Assembly (NCBI GenBank): GCA_963710745.1
Contig: CAVQBP010000029.1
Coordinates: forward strand, 124,001 to 188,000
Length of the DNA: 64,000 bases
Source of the DNA: CAVQBP01 sp963710745
GTDB taxonomy: Bacteria > Bacteroidota > Ignavibacteria > Ignavibacteriales > Ignavibacteriaceae
Direction: 5' to 3'
Positions 1 through 9,319 of the stretch are shown here, in pieces. Each line of letters begins with the position of its first letter. The stretch's first letter is position 1. A program made the translations under genes and the position numbers. The notes below the pieces were generated by a model. It saw nothing but the letters and a program-made list of their open reading frames with translations. It did not search any database and was not told where the DNA came from.

Positions 1-96
1 GAAGCCAAAATCAATTCTGTCGAATTGAAAAAAAGTTATCTATATGATTTTAATACTGAAGCCGGTAAAGAATATACTTTGACATTATCAGAATAG
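1..96 (+). CDS. C-terminal end of a gene cut by the window edge, possibly a glycoside hydrolase
   Basis: An open frame runs from base 1 to a TAG at 94-96 and encodes the last 31 residues of a protein whose start lies outside the window. The visible end contains a pattern like 'YDFNTEAGKEYTL'. Such a short beta-strand finish is typical of the C-terminal beta-sandwich of several glycoside hydrolases, for example GH95 alpha-L-fucosidases. That family guess rests on very few residues. It would fit the locus, which also holds a GH29 fucosidase. The next gene starts 66 bp downstream on the same strand, so this gene is probably part of the same transcription unit. Confidence 0.45.
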   Translation, partial: EAKINSVELKKSYLYDFNTEAGKEYTLTLSE

Positions 97-162
97 GTCA
101 AAAATATAGTGAATCAATTATTAAAATTGAAAGTTATTTTTTTAATATAAAAGAGAATAAAA

Positions 163-1320
163 ATGAAAAGACAGTTGTTGACTTTAGCTCTGCTTGCTGT
201 TATTAGTGCATCTTGTTTAGCTCAGTCTAATGATATGTATAAAGATTCAAAAGCTGCCATAACAAATATCCGGGGTGAAGATTTTCCCAGGGTAGATTCA
301 CAATCAAGAGCAATTTTTCGAGTTAAAGCTCCTGATGCTCAAAAAGTTCAGGTCGATATTTTGAAAGTATATGATATGACAAAAGGAGAAGATGGATTTT
401 GGACCGCAACTACCAATACATTACCTCCGGGATTTCATTATTACTATTTGATGGTAGATGGTTACCGCTTTGCCGATCCTGCCAGTGAATCTTTTTATGG
501 AGTAGGAAGAATGATGAGCGGGATCGAGATCCCTGCACCTGATCAGGACTTTTATACGCCAAAGAATGTTCCTCACGGGCAAATAAGTGAATGCTATTAT
601 CTGTCGGATGTTAAAAAAGGCTATAACAGGTTTTACGTTTACACACCTCCGGATTATGATAAAAACGTTGATAAGAAATATCCGGTGCTTTACCTTCAGC
701 ATGGAATGGGTGAAGATGAGACCGGCTGGGGAACACAAGGTAAAATGAATATCATTATTGATAATCTAATAGCAGAAGGACGCTGCAAACCAATGATTAT
801 AGTAATGTCTAATGGTGAATGCAGTACGTTATTCAGACCTAAAAAAGGCGAAGATATTAATGAAGCAAGAAAACGTTTTGGTGCAGATTTTACTCCTATA
901 TTGTTGAATGAAATTATCCCTTATATTGAAAAAACATTTCGTGTACTTACTGACAGGGACCATCGTGCAATGGCCGGCTTATCATGGGGAGGTTTTCAGA
1001 CTTTCCAGATTGGACTGAATAACCTGGATAAATTTTCATACCTTGGAGGTTTTAGTGGAGCTTTCATGTTCGATCCCAAAACAAGTCTTAATACACTTTA
1101 CAATGGTGTGTTCAATGATAGTTCCTCATTCAATAAGAAAGTACATTCTTTCTTTTTAGGGATTGGTTCAGAAGAAGGACCAAGAACGAAAATTCTCAGT
1201 GATGCATTAACAAAAGCCGGTATTCATAACATCTATTATGTGTCGCCGGGAACAGCCCATGAATGGTTAACATGGCGAAGATGCCTTTATCAGTTTGCTC
1301 CTTTACTTTTTAAGGACTAA
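163..1320 (+). CDS. Secreted CE1-type esterase with N-terminal E-set domain
   Basis: Predicted to be an exported esterase that removes acetyl or feruloyl groups from hemicellulose. Residues 1-20 form a Sec signal peptide ending in L-A-Q. Residues about 35-125 are an E-set/CBM48-like domain ('FRVKAPDAQKVQVDI' ... 'GFHYYYLMVDG'). Residues about 135-385 are an alpha/beta hydrolase of the enterochelin-esterase/CE1 type. The nucleophile elbow is G-L-S-W-G-G with Ser274, the catalytic His is probably His366 in 'TAHEW', and 'YLQHGMGEDETGW' forms the oxyanion region. In the usual acid position I see 'GSEEG', so Glu may replace Asp. Close paralogues sit at 5309, 44142 and 45306. Exact substrate (acetyl-xylan or feruloyl) cannot be told from sequence. 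Confidence 0.88.
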   Translation: MKRQLLTLALLAVISASCLAQSNDMYKDSKAAITNIRGEDFPRVDSQSRAIFRVKAPDAQKVQVDILKVYDMTKGEDGFWTATTNTLPPGFHYYYLMVDGYRFADPASESFYGVGRMMSGIEIPAPDQDFYTPKNVPHGQISECYYLSDVKKGYNRFYVYTPPDYDKNVDKKYPVLYLQHGMGEDETGWGTQGKMNIIIDNLIAEGRCKPMIIVMSNGECSTLFRPKKGEDINEARKRFGADFTPILLNEIIPYIEKTFRVLTDRDHRAMAGLSWGGFQTFQIGLNNLDKFSYLGGFSGAFMFDPKTSLNTLYNGVFNDSSSFNKKVHSFFLGIGSEEGPRTKILSDALTKAGIHNIYYVSPGTAHEWLTWRRCLYQFAPLLFKD

Positions 1321-1393
1321 GTCTCACATGCTGATGAAATGTTTATCCAAAAAAAATAGAAATCTTTTTAACAATAATTTTGGATTAGTTTAA

Positions 1394-2290
1394 ATGAAAA
1401 CATTAAAAATTATTTTTCTCTTACTTTTTATATTATCACTTAATATAACAGCACAGGAAGTAATAAATTTATATCCCGGTGCTGTCCCTAATTCTAAGCC
1501 ATCTGATGTAAAAGAAACAGATCATACAGGAATGTTTTCAGGAGTAACAAAACCAACTCTCGAAATTTATTTACCTGAAAAAGATAAAAATACAGGTGCA
1601 GCAGTCGTCATTTGCCCTGGTGGTGGTTATGCAGTAGTAGTTTATCAGGCAGAAGGGATAAGAACCGCAAAAGAATTTGCGAAGAATGGTGTTACAGCTT
1701 TTGTGCTTAAATACAGGCTTCCAAGCGATTCAACAATGATAGATAAAACCATAGGACCATTGCAGGATGCTCAGCAGGCAATTAAAGTTGTAAGAAAAAA
1801 TGCGGTAAAATGGAGAATCGATACAAACAAAGTTGGAATAATGGGATTCTCAGCCGGCGGACATTTGGCTTCAACGGAAGCTACTCATTACAGGACAGCA
1901 GTTATTGAAAATAAAGATAATATAAATTTGCGTCCTGATTTTCAGATACTCGTTTATCCTGTAATTAGTATGCAGGATAGCTTAACTCATCCTGGCTCAA
2001 GAGCAAATTTGTTAGGCAGTAATCCATCAAAAAAAATAATTGATGAATTCTCTAATGAGCTACATGTTGATGAGAATACACCGCCTGCATATATTACTCA
2101 AGCAGGAGATGATAAAACTGTTGATGTTGATAACAGCATAGTTTATTATGAAGCATTAAGACATCACAACGTTGCGGCAGAATTGCATCTGTATCCGCAC
2201 GGAGGACATGGTTTTGTCTTAAGACTAAAAACGGAAGACTGGATGGCGTGTATATTCAAATGGATGAAAAATTCAAAAATTATTAAATGA
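1394..2290 (+). CDS. Secreted alpha/beta hydrolase, probable carbohydrate acetylesterase
   Basis: A 298-residue exported alpha/beta hydrolase of the COG0657 (acetyl esterase/BD-FAE-like) type. Residues 1-20 are a signal peptide. The oxyanion motif 'CPGGGY' lies near residue 77, the nucleophile elbow is G-F-S-A-G-G with Ser153, an acid is likely in 'GDDKTVD' near residue 237, and the catalytic His is His272 in 'PHGGHGF'. Family members remove acetyl groups from xylo-oligosaccharides or act on feruloylated arabinoxylan. It lies 73 bp after a CE1 esterase and 122 bp before a two-domain esterase, so it is part of the esterase group at the start of the window. No tail for T9SS export is present, so a periplasmic site is likely. 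Confidence 0.85.
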   Translation: MKTLKIIFLLLFILSLNITAQEVINLYPGAVPNSKPSDVKETDHTGMFSGVTKPTLEIYLPEKDKNTGAAVVICPGGGYAVVVYQAEGIRTAKEFAKNGVTAFVLKYRLPSDSTMIDKTIGPLQDAQQAIKVVRKNAVKWRIDTNKVGIMGFSAGGHLASTEATHYRTAVIENKDNINLRPDFQILVYPVISMQDSLTHPGSRANLLGSNPSKKIIDEFSNELHVDENTPPAYITQAGDDKTVDVDNSIVYYEALRHHNVAAELHLYPHGGHGFVLRLKTEDWMACIFKWMKNSKIIK

Positions 2291-2412
2291 AATAAATCAG
2301 ATATTATTTAAACGAATTAAAAATTCTAACAATTTAGTAAAATAAAATAATCATGTTGACAGCATCAGAAACATTAAGAAAGTATATAAAATGATGCAGT
2401 GCATAATATTGA

Positions 2413-5226
2413 ATGGAGGTTAGTGAATTAGTGAAAATTTCAGTTACAAATTCTGTTTATTCTAAGATTACTTTTTTATTAATAATTATTGTATTGAACT
2501 TATTTATGGTTAGCAATGCATTTGCCCAGCCAGGACCGGATCCGAATTTTTATATCTTCCTCTGCTTCGGACAATCAAATATGGAAGGACAAGGAACAAT
2601 TGAAGATCAGGACAAAACAGTAAATAGCCGTTTCCGGGTTATGCAGGGAGTAGATTGTTCAAACCTGGGAAGAACCAAAGGTTCTTGGTATACTGCCACT
2701 CCTCCTACATGCCGATGCTATACCGGGTTAAGCCCGGTTGATTATTTCGGCAGAACAATGACTGGAAACCTTCCGGATAGTATCAGGGTAGGTGTTATCA
2801 ATGTTTCTGTAGCCGGCTGTAAAATCGAACTTTTTGATAAAGATAATTATCAGGATTATATTTCAACAGTTACCGATGATTGGTTAATTAATATAATTAA
2901 CGAATACAATGGAAATCCCTATGGATATCTTATCGATCTCGCAAAACAGGCTCAGCAGGAGGGTGTCATCAAAGGTATTCTGCTGCATCAGGGAGAATCA
3001 AATACAGGTGATAAACAATGGCCATCGAAAGTAAAAAAAATATACGATGACATGATGAATGACCTGTCTCTTGATTCAGGTTCCGTACCTTTACTGGCGG
3101 GTGAAGTTGTGGGTGCTGATCAGGGAGGTATTTGTGCAAGCATGAATTCGATTATCGACGAGCTGCCCCAGACTCTTCCGAACTCATATGTAATATCTTC
3201 TACCGGCTGTACTGATGGTCCGGATAATCTGCATTTCAATTCGGCTGGTTACAGAGAGATTGGAAAAAGATATGCAGTTAAAATGCTTTCAATAATGGGA
3301 TATGAGATATCAGATAAAAAACCCGATAAATGGGTCGGGACCTGGAGCACAGCACCTCAACTTGTGGAAACTGGGAACAATCCTCCATCACCCGGTTTGA
3401 GTAACAATACTTTACGGCAAATAGTTCATGTCTCAATCGGCGGAGATACTTTACGGATGCGCTTTACCAATGAATTCAGCACAAGTCCCGTAACAATGCA
3501 TTCAGTTCATATTGCTGTTTCGTTAGGCAGTGATACAATTGATACGTCGACTGATACTCCATTATATTTCAGCGGAAACGAGGAAGTTACCATACAGCCC
3601 GGTTCTGCTGTTGTGTCAGATCCTTTTTATTTTCCTCTACAGCCGTTGAGCAATGCAGCAATAACTATTTATTTTGGCAGCACATCACCGGACATATCCG
3701 GTCACCCAGGTTCCAGAACCACTTCATGTATCCTTACCGGGAAAGCTGTTACGAATGAGAATTTTTCTGGTGCCGCAACTGCAGAGCACTGGTATAATAT
3801 TAATACTATTGATGTAAAAGCACCTGATTCTTCAAATGCTGTTGCTATACTTGGAAATTCAATTACCGATGGGCGCGGGTCGGGAACAAACAAACAAAAC
3901 CGCTGGCCGGATGAACTTGCCAGGCGTCTTCAGGCAAATCCCGGCACACAGAATACAGCGGTTCTGAATGAAGGGATAGGCGGTAATTGTGTACTTGGCA
4001 CTTGTTTAGGCCCTTCAGCATTAAGCCGGTTTAACCGTGATATAATAGAGCAAAGCGGGGTAAAATGGCTGATCATTCTTGAAGGAATTAACGATATTGG
4101 TTATGGAGCTCCTGGAACTGGTAATAATTTAATTGATGCTTTTAAACAAATGATATATACTGCTCACATGAATGGTATCTTTGTTTATGGAGCAACTCTT
4201 CTTCCCATGAAAGGATCATCTTATTATTCTACGAGCCATGAAACAGAAAGAGAAATAGTTAATGAATGGATTAGAACCACTAATCTTCTGGATGGGGTTA
4301 TTGATCTAGATAAAGCTATGCGCAATCCGGCTGATACATTAAGCCTCATACCAGAAGGTGACTCTGGTGATCATCTGCACCCAAGTGAAACCGGGCATCA
4401 TATGATGGCTGAAGCTGTTGATCTTAGTTTATTTACCGGCAGTGATTCATTGGTCATTCCTGCAATTAATTACCGGTCAATTTATTTTGAACCTGAATGT
4501 GCAGTAGTTGGTAGCAATTGGGAAATAATAACTGATCCGCTGGCTTCTAACGGGAAATACGTAACTGTTAAACCCGGTATACAAAGTCTTTCAGCAGCAC
4601 CTGCCGATAGCGCAAGTGCTATTTATATTCCTTTTTCAATTGATACTGCCGGAAACTATAATTTCTTTGCTCGCTTAAATTGTCCTACTTATGATGACGA
4701 TTCATTCTGGGCTAGAATGGATAATGGAGATTTTGTAATGTATAATGGTTTGGTTACAAGCGGCTGGCAATGGCTGAAACTTGATAGCTATGATTTGACT
4801 GCAGGAGAACACAAACTTACAATTACTTACCGTGAAGATGGAGCTGAACTCGATAAAATATGTATTTCAAATAATACCGTCCTTCCGAGCGGAATGGGTG
4901 AAGATGCCGTAAACTTGTGCGACACCACAACAACAGGTGTAAATAATTCAAAAGGAGTACCCGATGGTTATGTGCTGGAACAGAATTATCCGAATCCGTT
5001 TAATCCCGTTTCAGTAATTAGATATTCTATCCCTAAGAGCAGTCATGTAACTATAAAAATATTTGATGTATTAGGAAATGAAGTTGCTGCTTTAGTTAAC
5101 GGAATGAAACAGGCCGGGATTTATGAAGTTACGTTTAACGGGAAAGGCTTGGCCAGCGGTGTGTATCTATACCAGCTTAAAGCTGATGGCTTCACAGGTA
5201 CTAAAAAACTTATGCTGCTTAAATAA
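2413..5226 (+). CDS. Multimodular secreted esterase: SASA/CE6 + GDSL (SGNH) + CBM + T9SS sorting domain
   Basis: A 937-residue surface or secreted enzyme with two separate esterase domains. After a signal peptide ending near residue 39 (A-F-A-Q), residues about 45-295 form a SASA/DUF303 carbohydrate esterase (CE6-like) with G-Q-S-N-M-E-G (Ser55) and D271/H274. Residues about 305-675 hold a GDSL/SGNH lipase-type domain with 'LGNSITDGRG' (Ser483), 'GIND' and D653/H656, preceded by a beta-sandwich segment. Residues about 685-835 look like a CBM6/35-type module ('YFEPECAVVG' ... 'GEHKLTITY'). The last 85 residues are a T9SS sorting domain with Y-P-N-P-F-N-P at 859-865 and a terminal K-K-L-M-L-L-K. 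Its SASA domain is very similar to that of the gene at 34812. It probably strips acetyl groups from polymeric hemicellulose outside the cell. Confidence 0.88.
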   Translation: MEVSELVKISVTNSVYSKITFLLIIIVLNLFMVSNAFAQPGPDPNFYIFLCFGQSNMEGQGTIEDQDKTVNSRFRVMQGVDCSNLGRTKGSWYTATPPTCRCYTGLSPVDYFGRTMTGNLPDSIRVGVINVSVAGCKIELFDKDNYQDYISTVTDDWLINIINEYNGNPYGYLIDLAKQAQQEGVIKGILLHQGESNTGDKQWPSKVKKIYDDMMNDLSLDSGSVPLLAGEVVGADQGGICASMNSIIDELPQTLPNSYVISSTGCTDGPDNLHFNSAGYREIGKRYAVKMLSIMGYEISDKKPDKWVGTWSTAPQLVETGNNPPSPGLSNNTLRQIVHVSIGGDTLRMRFTNEFSTSPVTMHSVHIAVSLGSDTIDTSTDTPLYFSGNEEVTIQPGSAVVSDPFYFPLQPLSNAAITIYFGSTSPDISGHPGSRTTSCILTGKAVTNENFSGAATAEHWYNINTIDVKAPDSSNAVAILGNSITDGRGSGTNKQNRWPDELARRLQANPGTQNTAVLNEGIGGNCVLGTCLGPSALSRFNRDIIEQSGVKWLIILEGINDIGYGAPGTGNNLIDAFKQMIYTAHMNGIFVYGATLLPMKGSSYYSTSHETEREIVNEWIRTTNLLDGVIDLDKAMRNPADTLSLIPEGDSGDHLHPSETGHHMMAEAVDLSLFTGSDSLVIPAINYRSIYFEPECAVVGSNWEIITDPLASNGKYVTVKPGIQSLSAAPADSASAIYIPFSIDTAGNYNFFARLNCPTYDDDSFWARMDNGDFVMYNGLVTSGWQWLKLDSYDLTAGEHKLTITYREDGAELDKICISNNTVLPSGMGEDAVNLCDTTTTGVNNSKGVPDGYVLEQNYPNPFNPVSVIRYSIPKSSHVTIKIFDVLGNEVAALVNGMKQAGIYEVTFNGKGLASGVYLYQLKADGFTGTKKLMLLK

Positions 5227-5308
5227 GCTTTAAGACTGAAATGACACTTATATTCAAATATTCTTAAATCGAATTAATTTTTTATGAAAATAAAACAATA
5301 AAATAAAA

Positions 5309-7237
5309 ATGAAAAATCTAGTTTATTCAATTTTTATAATTCTGTTATTTGGTGGTCTTGCCGAGGCACAGAATTTTGAAAAACAAGCTCCTTTTGGTTT
5401 TGACAGTTTGCGTACAGATATAATGCATGGACAAATTGATACTGTTTATTATGAATCAAAAACAGTTGGAGTTAAACGCCGAGCGGTAATTTATACACCT
5501 CCCGGTTATTCTAAAGATAAAAAATATCCGGTTCTATATCTTTTACATGGTATAGGCGGTGATGAATTCGAATGGCTAAACGGGGGCCGTCCCCAGGTTA
5601 TTTTGGATAATCTTTATTCAGAAAAAGAAATCGTACCTATGATTGTTGTTCTGCCGAACGGAAGAGCAATGAAGGATGACAGACCTGTCGGAAATATTTT
5701 TGACAGTATTAAAGTTCAGGCCTTTGCAAATTTTGAAAAAGATTTACTTAATGATTTAATTCCGTTCATAGAAAAAAATTATCCTGTCTATACCGATCGT
5801 GAACACCGTGCTATAGCTGGATTATCTATGGGGGGAGGACAATCATTGAATTTCGGACTTGGCAACCTTGATAAGTTTGCATGGATTGGTGCTTTTTCAG
5901 CTGCTCCAAATACTAAGCCCCCGGAAGAGTTGCTTCCTGATCCTGAAAAAGCAAAAGAGAAATTAAAATTACTATGGATTTCATGTGGTGCTGATGATCG
6001 TCTAATCACATTCAGCATACGTACTCATAATTACTTGCAGGCACATGATGTTCCACATATTTTTTATGTTGAACCGGGAATACATGATTTCAAAGTTTGG
6101 AAAAACGGATTTTATATGTTTTCCAGACTTATCTTTAAGCCGGTTGATATCTCAACATTCCCGCAATATAGTGTAGTAGGGCTGCCGGCTTCTACAAATG
6201 TAAGAAGAGCCAAGTATCCCAGGATTTTACCGGATAGCAAAGTAATCTTTCGCGTCAAAGCACCTGATGCTCACAAAGTTCAAATCGATTTAGTTAAAAA
6301 GTATGATATGGTAAAAGATACTGCCGGAGTTTGGGAAGTAACAACTGAACCGGTAAGCGAAGGATTTCATTATTATTCTTTGTTGATTGATGGGGTTGCG
6401 ATTGCTGATCCGGCCAGTGAAACATTTTATGGAATGGGTCGAATGGCAAGCGGTATTGAAATACCTTTTAAAGGAGATGATTACTATGCAGTTAAGAATA
6501 TTCCCCACGGAGATATAAGGATAAAAAATTATTATTCTGATGTGTTTAATGAATGGCGACAATTTTATATTTATACTCCCCCTAACTATGATACAAATAT
6601 TAATGAAAAATATCCTGTATTGTACATTTTGCACGGTGGTGGAGAAGATGAGACAGGCTGGGCTAAACAAGGCAAAACGAATTTAATTCTTGATAATCTT
6701 ATTGCCGAAAAGAAAGCAAAACCTATGCTCATTGTAATGCCGGATGGAAATACAAATACTGATTTTGCTGGTTTTGGCGAGATGACTTTAAGAATGTTTG
6801 AAGCAGAATTGAAACGGTGTGTTATTCCTTTTGTTGAAAAAAATTATCGTGTTAAAACAGATTCAAAAAATCGCGCACTTGCCGGCTTATCTATGGGAGG
6901 TATACAAACGCTTTATGTGGGAATGAATAACACTAAACTATTTTCATATCTGGGGATTTTCAGTTCCGGCTGGATACTCCCTATGCAAACCAAGCTTGCG
7001 GATGCACAATATGACTTTATTAAAAAAAATATTGATCTGATAAAAAGCAGCTTAAAACTTTTGTGGGTTGGTATCGGAGGTAAAGAAGATATAGCATACA
7101 GCAATTGCCGGGCTATGCTTTCAAAATTTGATGAAATGAATATTAAGTATATATATGATGATTATCCCGGAGGACATGCCTGGCCCGTGTGGAGACATGA
7201 TCTTTATAAAATAGCACCTATGTTATTCAATAATTAA
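5309..7237 (+). CDS. Bimodular CE1-type esterase (CE1 - E-set - CE1)
   Basis: A 642-residue exported protein with two complete esterase domains. Residues 1-21 are a signal peptide (A-E-A-Q). Residues about 25-285 form a first CE1/enterochelin-esterase-like domain with G-L-S-M-G-G (Ser173) and a His in 'PGIHDFKVW'. Residues about 290-395 are an E-set domain almost the same as in the genes at 163, 44142 and 45306. Residues about 400-642 form a second CE1 domain with G-L-S-M-G-G (Ser528) and His in 'GGHAWPVW'. The single-domain paralogues have E-set plus one CE1, so this protein reads as an E-set/CE1 unit with an extra CE1 added in front. The two catalytic sites may have different ester specificities (acetyl against feruloyl); that is inference. 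Confidence 0.87.
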   Translation: MKNLVYSIFIILLFGGLAEAQNFEKQAPFGFDSLRTDIMHGQIDTVYYESKTVGVKRRAVIYTPPGYSKDKKYPVLYLLHGIGGDEFEWLNGGRPQVILDNLYSEKEIVPMIVVLPNGRAMKDDRPVGNIFDSIKVQAFANFEKDLLNDLIPFIEKNYPVYTDREHRAIAGLSMGGGQSLNFGLGNLDKFAWIGAFSAAPNTKPPEELLPDPEKAKEKLKLLWISCGADDRLITFSIRTHNYLQAHDVPHIFYVEPGIHDFKVWKNGFYMFSRLIFKPVDISTFPQYSVVGLPASTNVRRAKYPRILPDSKVIFRVKAPDAHKVQIDLVKKYDMVKDTAGVWEVTTEPVSEGFHYYSLLIDGVAIADPASETFYGMGRMASGIEIPFKGDDYYAVKNIPHGDIRIKNYYSDVFNEWRQFYIYTPPNYDTNINEKYPVLYILHGGGEDETGWAKQGKTNLILDNLIAEKKAKPMLIVMPDGNTNTDFAGFGEMTLRMFEAELKRCVIPFVEKNYRVKTDSKNRALAGLSMGGIQTLYVGMNNTKLFSYLGIFSSGWILPMQTKLADAQYDFIKKNIDLIKSSLKLLWVGIGGKEDIAYSNCRAMLSKFDEMNIKYIYDDYPGGHAWPVWRHDLYKIAPMLFNN

Positions 7238-7380
7238 AGAATAGAAGGAGTAAATATTAAGCTGAGATGAAGCAGATATTTTATAATAAAATGAAATGGT
7301 CAATCGGATTAAACAATTTGTAATTTTCTAAATCAAATAAATCAACAAAAATGATTTAGTAATAAGCAGGTAAAATTCAT

Positions 7381-8997
7381 ATGAAAAGTATACTAACATT
7401 TATTATTTATCTTTATCTGATTTCAATTATACCATTTTCCGATTTAACTGCCCAGAAAATGCATAGTGACAACGGGGATGGTACGTATACTAATCCGGTT
7501 ATTGCTGCTGACTTCCCTGATCCCGATGTAATCAGGGTCGATTCTGAATATTATATGGTCAATACTACTATGTTTATTTTTCCCGGTGTAACAATTCTAA
7601 AGTCATGCGACCTCGTTAACTGGCAGTATTGCACCAATGCCGTACAGAGATTTGACTTTAGTCCATGTTATGATCTCGACGGCTGCAACAGGTATGGGCA
7701 CGGACAATGGGCGACCAGCCTGAAATATCACAAAGGGAAATTCTATCTGCTGTTTATTACACTTAATGAAGGCGGATTTCTTTGTTCAGCAGCAAAACCT
7801 GAAGGGCCATGGGAAATAAGAAAATTGCCGAAGGGTTTTTATGATCCCGGTTTGTTCTTCGATGATGACGGAAGAATCTATGTAGCTCACGGGTATAGTA
7901 AAATTTATATGACTGAACTGGATCAAAATTTCGCACCGTTAACCAAAGATTCACTGATTATTACCGGTGATATCCGCAAAGGACTTGAAGGTACACATGT
8001 ATATAAAATTAATGGCTATTATTATTTGTATTGTACATATGGAGGCCTGGACGGAATACAGGTTGCATTTCGTTCTAAAAACATTTACGGCCCTTTTGAT
8101 GAAAAAGTAGTAATAAGGGATACTACTCATGGAATAAATTTTGGAATTCACCAGGGAGCCTTAATTCAAACGCAAACCGGGGAATGGTGGACCATGCTTT
8201 TTGTTGATAACGGACCATTCGGCCGATTTCCTTCTTTACAGCCTGTTACATGGTCAGATGGCTGGCCGATGGTTGGTAAAAATGGTAAAGCAGTTATTAC
8301 ATCTGTTAAACCAAAAGTCGAAGAAAGTTGTCCAATTACAATACTGCCTACATCCGATGAATTTGATAGTGCTAAATTGGGAATGCAGTGGGGATGGAAT
8401 CATAATCCGGATTCAACAAAGTGGTCATTAACTGAAAATCCGGGATACTTGAGACTTAAAACAGTGAAAATTGCTGATGATTTGCCGAAAGCCCGAAATA
8501 CACTTACACAGAGAATGTTTGAATATCATTCAGACTCATTTCTCTCACTTGCAACAACTAAAATGGATTACAGCAAGATGAAAGATGGAGATATTGCTGG
8601 ATTAGCTGTATTTCAAGATCCTTATGCTTATATAGGAATAAAAAAGGAAAAAGGGAAAAATTATATAATTATGGTGAATAATGGTAAAACAATAGATTCC
8701 TCAGTAATAGAAAGCTCAAATATCTATTTACGTGCAGGTGCATTTTACGGATCCGGAGCTGCTCGAATGTATGGCGGAAATGCCGCTGCCGGTTCAGGAA
8801 CTGCTTCCTTTGCATATAGCGTTGATAATAAATCATTTGTAAAATTCGGGAATGAACTTAACATGAGATTTAACCTTAAAATTTTTACCGGGAATAAGTT
8901 TTGTCTCTTTAATTATCCTGAAAAAGAAACCGGAGGGTTCGTTGATTTCGACTGGTTCAGAACAAGTGCTGGTTCAGCCCTTTCTGATAGTAAATAG
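7381..8997 (+). CDS. GH43 beta-xylosidase/arabinofuranosidase with C-terminal beta-sandwich
   Basis: A 538-residue exported GH43 enzyme. The signal peptide ends near residue 25 (L-T-A-Q). The catalytic five-bladed propeller covers residues about 35-315: the base Asp is D47 in 'DFPDPDVI', the pKa modulator lies in 'YDPGLFFDDDGR', and the acid Glu is E203 in 'GLEGTHVY'. Residues about 325-530 form the C-terminal concanavalin-like domain typical of GH43 beta-xylosidases ('DEFDSAKLGMQWGWNHNPD'). Family members cleave xylose or arabinose from the non-reducing ends of xylan or arabinoxylan fragments. It follows the double esterase by 143 bp. Substrate cannot be fixed within GH43. Confidence 0.9.
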   Translation: MKSILTFIIYLYLISIIPFSDLTAQKMHSDNGDGTYTNPVIAADFPDPDVIRVDSEYYMVNTTMFIFPGVTILKSCDLVNWQYCTNAVQRFDFSPCYDLDGCNRYGHGQWATSLKYHKGKFYLLFITLNEGGFLCSAAKPEGPWEIRKLPKGFYDPGLFFDDDGRIYVAHGYSKIYMTELDQNFAPLTKDSLIITGDIRKGLEGTHVYKINGYYYLYCTYGGLDGIQVAFRSKNIYGPFDEKVVIRDTTHGINFGIHQGALIQTQTGEWWTMLFVDNGPFGRFPSLQPVTWSDGWPMVGKNGKAVITSVKPKVEESCPITILPTSDEFDSAKLGMQWGWNHNPDSTKWSLTENPGYLRLKTVKIADDLPKARNTLTQRMFEYHSDSFLSLATTKMDYSKMKDGDIAGLAVFQDPYAYIGIKKEKGKNYIIMVNNGKTIDSSVIESSNIYLRAGAFYGSGAARMYGGNAAAGSGTASFAYSVDNKSFVKFGNELNMRFNLKIFTGNKFCLFNYPEKETGGFVDFDWFRTSAGSALSDSK

Positions 8998-9319
8998 AAA
9001 TTTCGTATACGTTTACAACCGGGAGTGTTCATTAAATCGATTAAAGTTGAATAATAGGCAAATAATAAACAAAAGCCAGTAAAGACTTTATTAAAAGTGG
9101 AATATTGAGGTTCTCAGACGATATTTTAATTTAATTCGTTAGTTTCCATGAAATTTTCACTGGTATTCCAATATATGATGCTGAGAAAAAATAAATTTTT
9201 ATGTATGATAATTTTATAGCGGTATTTTTTAATGAATCAGCAGTTATGAGTCTGGTATTTATTTTGAAGATTATTTTGAGTTCTTTCTTATTTCGTTTCA
9301 CAAATCTCGGAGATGTAAC
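8998..9319. other. Intergenic stretch with a candidate LacI-type operator
   Basis: These 322 bases between the GH43 gene and the DUF362 gene hold no convincing gene. A 73-codon minus-strand frame here has no homology-like features and overlaps the start of the next gene. The only element I see is a pseudo-palindrome at 9005-9016 (GTATACGTTTAC) with a central CG, the shape of LacI-family operators. A related sequence lies upstream of the GH97 gene at 19027. The rest is plain AT-rich DNA and may hold a promoter for the DUF362 gene. Confidence 0.35.
9005..9016. promoter_or_regulatory. Candidate LacI-family operator (weak)
   Basis: GTATACGTTTAC pairs in five of six positions around a central CG. 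Its reverse complement shares the core AAACGTAT with 19027-19041. A LacI-family regulator is encoded in the same locus at 33583-34625. Short palindromes of this kind also occur by chance in AT-rich DNA, so this is only a candidate. Confidence 0.25.
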
